This document shows positions 59,227 to 64,000 of a stretch of 64,000 nucleotides of DNA, in pieces; position 1 is the first letter of the stretch; each line of letters opens with the position of its first letter. Origin of the DNA: an uncultured Collinsella sp. Lineage in GTDB: Bacteria; Actinomycetota; Coriobacteriia; Coriobacteriales; Coriobacteriaceae. The stretch covers positions 154,639-218,638 of the forward strand of contig CAAFZX010000044.1 of assembly GCA_900767675.1 (NCBI GenBank), written 5' to 3'. A program made the translations under genes and the position numbers. The notes under the pieces were generated by a model. It saw nothing but the letters and a program-made list of their open reading frames with translations. It did not search any database and was not told where the DNA came from.

Positions 59227-60093
59227 ATGCTCGTCAACGCAGCAGACATGCTCAAGAAGGCCGAGGCCGGCAAGTACGGTCTCGGTGCCTTCAACACCAA
59301 CAACCTCGAGTGGACCCTGGCTATTCTCCAGGCCGCCGAGGAGGCCAAGTCTCCGCTGATCCTTCAGTGCACCGCTGGTGCCGCTAAGTGGATGGGCGGT
59401 TTCAAGGTCTGCGCCGACATGGTCAAGGCTGCCGTCGAGGCCACGGGCGTTACCGTTCCCGTCGCCCTTCACCTCGATCACGGTTCTTACGAGGACTGCT
59501 TCAAGTGCATCGAGGCCGGCTTCACGTCCATCATGTATGACGGCTCTCACGAGGAGACCTTCCAGCTTAACCTCGACCGCACCAAGGAGCTCGTTGAGCT
59601 TGCCCACTCCAAGGGCATGTCCATCGAGGCCGAGGTCGGCGGCATCGGCGGCACCGAGGACGGCGTGACCTCCAGCGGCGAGCTCGCTGATCCTGCTGAG
59701 TGCAAGCAGATTGCTGACCTGGGCGTCGACTTCCTCGCCTGCGGCATCGGCAACATCCACGGCGTCTATCCCGCCGACTGGGCTGGCCTTTCCTTCGAGC
59801 GTCTGGGCGAGATCAAGGCCCAGACCGGCGACCTGCCCCTCGTTCTGCACGGTGGCACCGGCATCCCCGAGGATCAGATCAAGAAGGCCATCTCCCTGGG
59901 CATCTCCAAGATCAACGTCAACACCGACCTGCAGCTCGTCTTCGCCAAGGGCGTCCGCGAGTACATCGAGGCTGGCAAGGATCAGCAGGGCAAGGGCTTT
60001 GATCCCCGCAAGCTCCTCAAGCCTGGTCGCGACAACATCGTTGCCCGCACCAAGGAGCTCATGGAGGAGTTTGGCTCCGTCAACAAGGCGTAA
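59227..60093 (+). CDS. fba: Fructose-bisphosphate aldolase, class II
   Basis: A 288-residue zinc aldolase of the class II (FbaA/GatY) family splitting fructose 1,6-bisphosphate in glycolysis. The N-terminus reads GLGAFNTNNLEWTLAIL; catalytic Asp84 and zinc-ligand His85 are in ALHLDHGSYE; other signatures are SIMYDGSHE, EAEVGGIGGTEDG, GNIHGVYP, LVLHGGTGIPEDQIKKAI and INVNTDLQ. ATG at 59227 follows AGGAGG. Codon use is strongly biased to C-ending codons, indicating high expression. A TAAAAT near 59181 may be its -10 box. It is followed by a very stable long-arm hairpin. Confidence 0.95.
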   Translation: MLVNAADMLKKAEAGKYGLGAFNTNNLEWTLAILQAAEEAKSPLILQCTAGAAKWMGGFKVCADMVKAAVEATGVTVPVALHLDHGSYEDCFKCIEAGFTSIMYDGSHEETFQLNLDRTKELVELAHSKGMSIEAEVGGIGGTEDGVTSSGELADPAECKQIADLGVDFLACGIGNIHGVYPADWAGLSFERLGEIKAQTGDLPLVLHGGTGIPEDQIKKAISLGISKINVNTDLQLVFAKGVREYIEAGKDQQGKGFDPRKLLKPGRDNIVARTKELMEEFGSVNKA

Positions 60094-60114
60094 GTAGCGG
60101 TTTAACTTCCCGCC

Positions 60115-60208
60115 GGAGGCCCCGTTTCCCCTACGCTGTTTCCCTCGCGCTCACCTGGCTTCGCCAGAAGTCGCGCGACGGAATCAGCTCCGGGGAAACG
60201 GGGCCTCC
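60115..60208 (+). terminator. Long-arm hairpin downstream of fba
   Basis: Perfect 17-bp arms (GGAGGCCCCGTTTCCCC and its complement) are separated by 60 bases that contain a small inner hairpin TGGCTTCGCCA. The module from the inner hairpin onward is partly duplicated at about 60250-60315 (CTGGCTTTGCCAGAAGTCGC... and GGGGCTTCCTTCGTTTAAC). It probably ends or protects the abundant fba mRNA. Confidence 0.65.
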
Positions 60209-60382
60209 TTCGTTAACTCGCTACAGGGTTACTGGGCTGAATTAAGATGGCTACTGGCTTTGCCAGAAGTCGCGCCAAGGAAACAGTTCCGGGGGACGGG
60301 GCTTCCTTCGTTTAACGCCGCAGGGTTACAAGTCTGAATTCATTTTTATAGGTACCGTTTATCGGCGTTGAGGGCTCCTTTG

Positions 60383-60412
60383 TTGGGGCTTTCTTTTTTA
60401 TCTCGCTACAAT
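60383..60412 (+). promoter_or_regulatory. Candidate promoter of the transglutaminase-like gene
   Basis: TTGGGG at 60383-60388 and TACAAT at 60407-60412 with 18-base spacing, 36 bases before the start codon. Confidence 0.5.
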
Positions 60413-60447
60413 GGGCTTCAAGCGTTCTAGTGACTTGGAGTTTTGGT

Positions 60448-61881
60448 ATGGCTGTTATTGATGTGCTGCCTTCTGATGGGAAGGTTATTGACGAGGGCCC
60501 TGTTGGTTGCTCTGTTGATGTTTGCTGTGATGATTTTCGCCATCTCGATATTGGACTACCGCCCGAGATTCTTCGTCTTAAGGATGCCGGGTATTTGACG
60601 CAGGCTGTTGCTGCTTGCGATCGCCTTTTGGAGCAGAACCCTGAGCCTTCGCTGGCTGCTTGTGTTCGTGCCGAGCGGTATCGCATGCTCGAGACGCCGC
60701 TTCATTTTTCGGTGTCGCGTGATCGAGCCATTGCGATGATTCGCGAGGAGTGGCCAGAGTTTACCGAAGAGCAGTTTGACGACCTGATTGATCGTAAGCG
60801 TATTGACTGGCGCTTTATCGATGGCGAGCTGTTCGTTCTCGACAACTTCCTTGATTCGCTTCGCGTGTACCCCAAGGAGGTTCCTAGCCTGCGTCCCGAT
60901 TCTGCGGACGGCATTGCGCTGCGTAACCAGATGCTCAGGGAGATGGAGTCGCAAAACGGGTTGACTCGCGTCATCACGCTTAAGGCATCCGTGTCTGTCC
61001 CCGGGGCTCTGGAGGGAGAGACTGTTCGCGCGTGGCTACCCGTTGCCGCCGCCTGTCGTCAACAGTCTCATATCGAGATTCTCGATATGACGCCGGAGGG
61101 GAATGTTGCCTCAGAAAACGTTTCGACTCGTACTGCCTCTTGGATATCTTCGACTGAACATTCATTCTCGGTGACCTATCGCTATCACATCGATGCCGCC
61201 TATTGCGATATCTATGGTGGCGCGCTCCCATCGCATCCCTGTATGGACGCGCCACTGCCCGAGGACACCTCCGAGGACCGTCCGCACATTGCGTTCACGC
61301 CGTACCTGCGACAGTTGACGGAGCGTGTTATTGACGGGCTCGAGGATCCGCTCGATCGCGCTCGTGCTATCTATGATTACCTGACACAGCATATTGACTA
61401 TCGCTATCAGCCACCGTACCTGCTTTTGGGATCTATTGCCGATGACTGTGCACACTCGCTCCGCGGCGATTGCGGCGTTATGGCGCTCACGTTTATCACC
61501 ATGTGCCGCATTGCGGGCGTTCCTGCCCGTTGGCAGAGTGGCCTGTATGTTGCTCCCGATTCGGTGGGGCCGCACGATTGGGCTGAGTTCTATACGCCAC
61601 AGACCGGGTGGCTTAACGCCGACGTATCGTTTGGTTCCTCGGCACGCAGGATGGGGGAGGAGTGGCGTCGTCGTCACTACTTTGGCAATCTCGACCCGTG
61701 GCGTATGGTGGCCAACAATCGATTCCAGGCTGAGCTTGTGCCTGCTTTCGATGGCATGCGTGAGGACCCCTATGACAACCAGATGGGCGAGGCCTCGGTT
61801 GACGGACGTGGATGTCGTAAGCGGGAGATGTTGCGCAAGGTTGAGCTTATCGAAATGCTCGAAGTTCCATTTTCGGACTAA
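60448..61881 (+). CDS. Transglutaminase-like domain protein
   Basis: A protein of about 477 residues with no signal peptide. The C-terminal transglutaminase core carries the catalytic Cys in LRGDCGVMAL (about 341), His in GPHDWAEFY (about 376) and Asp in GWLNADVSF (about 391). The N-terminal 170 residues are helical (LKDAGYLTQAVAACDRLLEQ) and a beta-rich middle domain follows (VSVPGALEGETVRAWLP). Such proteins are cysteine peptidases or amidases in bacteria more often than cross-linkers. ATG 60448 lies seven bases after GGAG. The gene ends 39 bases before tRNA-Leu. Confidence 0.8.
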   Translation: MAVIDVLPSDGKVIDEGPVGCSVDVCCDDFRHLDIGLPPEILRLKDAGYLTQAVAACDRLLEQNPEPSLAACVRAERYRMLETPLHFSVSRDRAIAMIREEWPEFTEEQFDDLIDRKRIDWRFIDGELFVLDNFLDSLRVYPKEVPSLRPDSADGIALRNQMLREMESQNGLTRVITLKASVSVPGALEGETVRAWLPVAAACRQQSHIEILDMTPEGNVASENVSTRTASWISSTEHSFSVTYRYHIDAAYCDIYGGALPSHPCMDAPLPEDTSEDRPHIAFTPYLRQLTERVIDGLEDPLDRARAIYDYLTQHIDYRYQPPYLLLGSIADDCAHSLRGDCGVMALTFITMCRIAGVPARWQSGLYVAPDSVGPHDWAEFYTPQTGWLNADVSFGSSARRMGEEWRRRHYFGNLDPWRMVANNRFQAELVPAFDGMREDPYDNQMGEASVDGRGCRKREMLRKVELIEMLEVPFSD

Positions 61882-61920
61882 TCAACAGAAAGCTGTGATA
61901 AACTAACTCACGCATTACGT

Positions 61921-62007
61921 GCCCGAGTGGCGGAATTGGCAGACGCAGTGGACTCAAAATCCACCGTTGGCAACAACGTGCGAGTTCGAGTCTCGCCTCG
62001 GGCACCA
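61921..62007 (+). tRNA. tRNA-Leu (anticodon CAA)
   Basis: An 87-base class II tRNA. The acceptor stem GCCCGAG pairs with CTCGGGC, the anticodon stem-loop GTGGACTCAAAATCCAC gives anticodon CAA (reading UUG), a long variable arm follows, and the T-loop is GTTCGAGTC. The 3' CCA is encoded (GCACCA). A terminator hairpin follows at once. The 3' part is duplicated downstream. Confidence 0.95.
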
Positions 62008-62053
62008 TACATGCAAGTGAGCGTTCAAGGGGGTCAAGGCCCCCTTTTTCGTG
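61985..62053 (+). repeat. tRNA-Leu 3' end repeat, copy 1 (with terminator)
   Basis: From TTCGAGTCTCGCCTCGGGCA in the T-arm through the CCA end, ATACATGCA, and the terminator (GGGGGTCAAGGCCCCC plus T-run, 62027-62049). The matching second copy starts 184 bases downstream. Confidence 0.85.
62027..62049 (+). terminator. tRNA-Leu terminator
   Basis: AAGGGGGTCAAGGCCCCCTT hairpin followed by a run of T. Confidence 0.8.
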
Positions 62054-62168
62054 CCGAACTCGCGTGAGCGCGCGGAGCGTTAAGCAAACAGGCCTGTGGC
62101 CTGTTTGTAGCGGAGCGTGGCGAGGGCGCCATGCGCCCGAAGCCCGGGGCTTCGCGGAGCGAAGGCCC

Positions 62169-62238
62169 TTCGAGTCTCGCCTCGGGCACCATACATGCAC
62201 CTGCGCTTCAAGGGGGTCAAGGCCCCCCTTTTTCGTGT
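62169..62238 (+). repeat. tRNA-Leu 3' end repeat, copy 2 (att-like)
   Basis: Repeats the 24 terminal bases of tRNA-Leu, the ATACATGCA tail and the terminator hairpin, with four or five differences in the TGCAAGTGAGCG/TGCACCTGCGC section. No 5' tRNA half precedes it. The 115-bp spacer contains GC-rich hairpins (AACAGGCCTGTGGCCTGTT, GGGCGCCATGCGCCC, GAAGCCCGGGGCTTC) separated by GCGGAGCG words. Confidence 0.85.
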
Positions 62239-62305
62239 ACGTAATGTGATAACGCGCGGTACGTGTTATTATTCGCAAGGCGTTGTTCCCGCAATGCCCT
62301 AAAGA

Positions 62306-62321
62306 GGAACCCGAGGGTTCC
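62306..62321 (+). promoter_or_regulatory. infC leader hairpin
   Basis: GGAACCC GA GGGTTCC is a short perfect stem-loop in the roughly 190-base leader between TTATTATTC (near 62262, possible -10) and the infC start. Leaders of infC-rpmI-rplT operons commonly mediate autoregulation by L20 or IF3; this stem alone is not proof. Confidence 0.35.
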
Positions 62322-62454
62322 CACCTTTTGGCGCCAATGAGCAGCTGACTGGTCATACAACCTAGATTCCCTTCCTCATACCGAGGATGTCTATGTGTAC
62401 GACCTGGTTGCAAAGAAGCGCCGGGTTATTTTTTTATGAATGGAGGTAGGGAAA

Positions 62455-63009
62455 ATAGCTAAGTCTGATGACACCCGCATCAACGACGAGATCACTGCAT
62501 CTTCGTGCCGTTTGATTGGCGTCGATGGCTCTCAGCTCGGCCTGTTCGCCATCCGCGATGCCCAGCGCGTCGCTGACGATCAGGGTCTCGACCTGGTCGA
62601 GATCGCTCCCAACGCGGAGCCGCCGGTCTGCAAGGTCATGGACTACGGTAAGTTCAAGTACCAGCAGGCCATGAAGGCCAAGGCTGCTCGTAAGAACCAG
62701 TCCAAGGTCGAGGTCAAGGAAATGAAGTTCCGACCCAAGATCGACGTTGGCGATTACGAGACCAAGAAGGGCCACGTTCTGCGTTTCCTCAAGAAGGGCG
62801 CACGCGTTAAGATCACCATCATGTTCCGCGGCCGTGAGATGGCTCACCCGGAGCAGGGTCTTAACGTTCTCGAGCGTCTCGCCGAGGATCTCAAGCCTTA
62901 CGCTACGGTCGAGTCCAAGCCTAAGATGGAAGGCCGTAACATGCTTATGCTGCTCGCCCCGATTAAGGGCGCCTTCGATGAGGATAAAGCGGCAAGCGAT
63001 ACTAAGTAA
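62455..63009 (+). CDS. infC: Translation initiation factor IF-3 (AUA start)
   Basis: A protein of about 184 residues with both IF-3 domains: N-terminal DTRINDEITASSCRLIGVDG and AQRVADDQGLDLVEIAPNAE, and C-terminal EMKFRPKIDVGDYETKKGHV with FLKKGARVKITIMFRGREM. I place the start at AUA 62455, seven bases after a strong GGAGGT (62442-62447). The in-frame ATG at 62440 overlaps that site and has none of its own. Rare start codons on infC allow IF-3 to repress its own translation, so this fits established biology. rpmI and rplT follow at short distances in the standard order. Confidence 0.9.
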   Translation: MAKSDDTRINDEITASSCRLIGVDGSQLGLFAIRDAQRVADDQGLDLVEIAPNAEPPVCKVMDYGKFKYQQAMKAKAARKNQSKVEVKEMKFRPKIDVGDYETKKGHVLRFLKKGARVKITIMFRGREMAHPEQGLNVLERLAEDLKPYATVESKPKMEGRNMLMLLAPIKGAFDEDKAASDTK

Positions 63010-63041
63010 CTAGTGTTCTGTAACCGATTAAGGAGTATTTC

Positions 63042-63233
63042 ATGCCTAAGATGAAGTCCCACAGCGGCACCAAGAAGCGTTTCCGCAAGACTGGTACCGG
63101 CAAGCTTATGCGCGCCAAGGCTTTCAAGAGCCACATCCTGAGCAAGAAGTCCACCAAGCGTAAGCGTGGCTTCCGTCAGGAGACCGAGATCGCCGCTGCC
63201 GACCGCAAGGTCATCAAGTCGCGTCTCGCCTAA
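63042..63233 (+). CDS. rpmI: 50S ribosomal protein L35
   Basis: A 63-residue basic protein with the L35 pattern PKMKSHSGTKKRFRKTGTGK and HILSKKSTKRKRGFR. It starts at ATG 63042 behind AAGGAG, 32 bases after infC, and lies between infC and rplT in the conserved order. Confidence 0.97.
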   Translation: MPKMKSHSGTKKRFRKTGTGKLMRAKAFKSHILSKKSTKRKRGFRQETEIAAADRKVIKSRLA

Positions 63234-63279
63234 GTTCGCGTTCCCGTTTTTCGTTTTACCGTCTAGGAGTTGATAGAAC

Positions 63280-63639
63280 ATGGCACGTATTAAGCGCGCT
63301 GTTGCCGCCAAGAAGAAGCGCCGTACCGTTATGCACCGTGCGAAGGGTTACTACGGTGCCGCTTCGCGTACTTACAAGCATGCTAAAGAGCAGGTCCAGC
63401 ACTCCCTGCAGTATCAGTATCGTGATCGCCGCAACAAGAAGCGCGAGATCCGCTCTCTCTGGATCACCCGTATCAACGCTGCTGCTCGCCTGAACGACAT
63501 CTCTTACTCTCAGTTCATGCACGGCCTGAAGGTTGCCGGCATCGAGCTCGACCGTAAGGTCCTGGCTCAGATGGCTTACGAGGACATCGAGTCCTTCAAC
63601 GAGCTGGCTACCATTGCCAAGAAGGCTCTCGAGGCCTAA
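63280..63639 (+). CDS. rplT: 50S ribosomal protein L20
   Basis: A 119-residue basic protein with L20 signatures: MARIKRAVAAKKKRRTVMHR, AKGYYGAASRTYKHAKEQV, YRDRRNKKREIRSLWITRIN and GIELDRKVLAQMA. ATG 63280 follows TAGGAG. L20 initiates 50S assembly and in several bacteria represses its own operon. A clear terminator follows. Confidence 0.97.
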   Translation: MARIKRAVAAKKKRRTVMHRAKGYYGAASRTYKHAKEQVQHSLQYQYRDRRNKKREIRSLWITRINAAARLNDISYSQFMHGLKVAGIELDRKVLAQMAYEDIESFNELATIAKKALEA

Positions 63640-63659
63640 TAGATTCTGTTGAATCGCTA

Positions 63660-63699
63660 GGGGAGTGTCGCACTGTGCGCGGCACTCCCTCTTTTTATC
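63660..63699 (+). terminator. Terminator of infC-rpmI-rplT
   Basis: GGGAGTGTCGCAC and GCGCGGCACTCCC pair with two non-canonical positions and are followed by TCTTTTTATC. Confidence 0.85.
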
Positions 63700-63879
63700 T
63701 AGAGCGCTGGTTTATATAGCAAAAGCGCGGGTAGATAGACACTTACAGGTGACCGATCTTTATATATCTCTTAATCGAAGGGTCATCATCTGATACGTGC
63801 AGTTTTTCTGCATCAGCCTTTCTATTACTTATATAGGAAGCGATATGTTGTGTAGGACTTGTGAAGAGTGGAATTGACG

Positions 63880-64000
63880 TCCCACATCGCTTCGCGGTCT
63901 GGCAATATATCTCCTTGCCGCGCGGCCCGGTCGGACCGGGAACCAGCGCAGGCGTGCACCTTGAGAACCGGATACTGCGAGGATGGACACTTCAAGTGTC
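63880..64000 (+). other. Probable rRNA operon leader (16S start outside window)
   Basis: The last 300 bases contain no gene. Near the end, CCTTGAGAACCGGATACTG resembles the TTGAGAAC(T/C) element that precedes 16S rRNA in actinobacterial rrn leaders, after a GC-rich hairpin region (GCCCGGTCGGACCGGG). AT-rich words with possible promoter function (TTATATAT near 63755, CTTATATAGG near 63827) lie upstream. No part of 16S is visible. Confidence 0.45.

Noticed and set aside
62169..62195. A second tRNA-Leu gene
   Set aside because: Only the T-arm and acceptor 3' strand are present; there is no 5' half or anticodon arm, so it is a duplicated end, not a gene.
1..64000. CRISPR arrays, prophage structural genes and insertion-sequence transposases
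   Set aside because: No regularly spaced direct repeats and no transposase, integrase, capsid or terminase-like protein was recognised anywhere in the window.

Overview
The window looks like chromosomal DNA of a Coriobacteriia gut actinobacterium, most likely Collinsella. This is a judgement from overall gene style, high GC with strong G/C third positions, a lactate dehydrogenase/Etf operon with a ferredoxin-type EtfA, a RecJ-helicase fusion, and short dispersed palindromic repeats; no database search was possible. Coding density is high and most long reading frames opposite the genes are codon-bias shadows.

Layout. 0-7.1 kb: a gene cut by the left edge, a 123-bp palindromic element, a tRNA-modification group (TrmB, a Trm9/ALKBH8-like methyltransferase, a bacterial Elp3), an XRE regulator with a DUF4097 protein, and a spermidine-synthase-like protein. 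7.1-12.7 kb (minus): a three-gene TerB_N/TerB_C - BrxD-like ATPase - Lhr-like helicase operon that resembles pieces of BREX type 2 without PglX/PglZ. 12.8-16.8 kb (minus): a DUF554 protein and a run of secreted or membrane proteins of unknown function, one with a sortase-like LAQTSD tail. 17.1-20.8 kb (plus): an operon for a probable electron-bifurcating lactate dehydrogenase (LDH-EtfB-EtfA). 20.8-31.9 kb: HD hydrolase, AzlCD exporter, KdgT permease, diguanylate cyclase, EamA transporter, single-chain PurL and a CPA2 antiporter.

32.2-38.5 kb is the most unusual part: a visibly AT-richer island holding a Fic protein and, on the minus strand, a tightly overlapped five-gene operon FHA - SPFH/zinc ribbon - four-TM membrane protein - TIR (Pycsar/CAP12 type) - zinc ribbon/coiled coil. 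It is bracketed by same-orientation copies of a complex repeat (about 31.93-32.11 and 38.70-38.84 kb). I propose it as a candidate, possibly undescribed, TIR-based defence or stress system.

38.8-47.7 kb: SDR oxidoreductase, homoserine dehydrogenase, and a full branched-chain amino-acid ABC transporter with two paralogous lipoprotein binding proteins. 47.7-52.3 kb: a membrane protein with an extracellular propeller-like region and a cytoplasmic zinc ribbon, lying between two direct copies of a palindromic element, then CutC, a GalT-like protein and a BASS-family transporter. 52.6-61.9 kb: RecJ-helicase fusion, RelA/SpoT homologue, metallo-beta-lactamase-fold hydrolase, class II fructose-bisphosphate aldolase and a transglutaminase-like protein. 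61.9-64 kb: tRNA-Leu(CAA) whose 3' end and terminator are duplicated 184 bp downstream, the infC-rpmI-rplT operon (infC apparently starting at AUA), and a leader that probably precedes an rRNA operon just outside the window.
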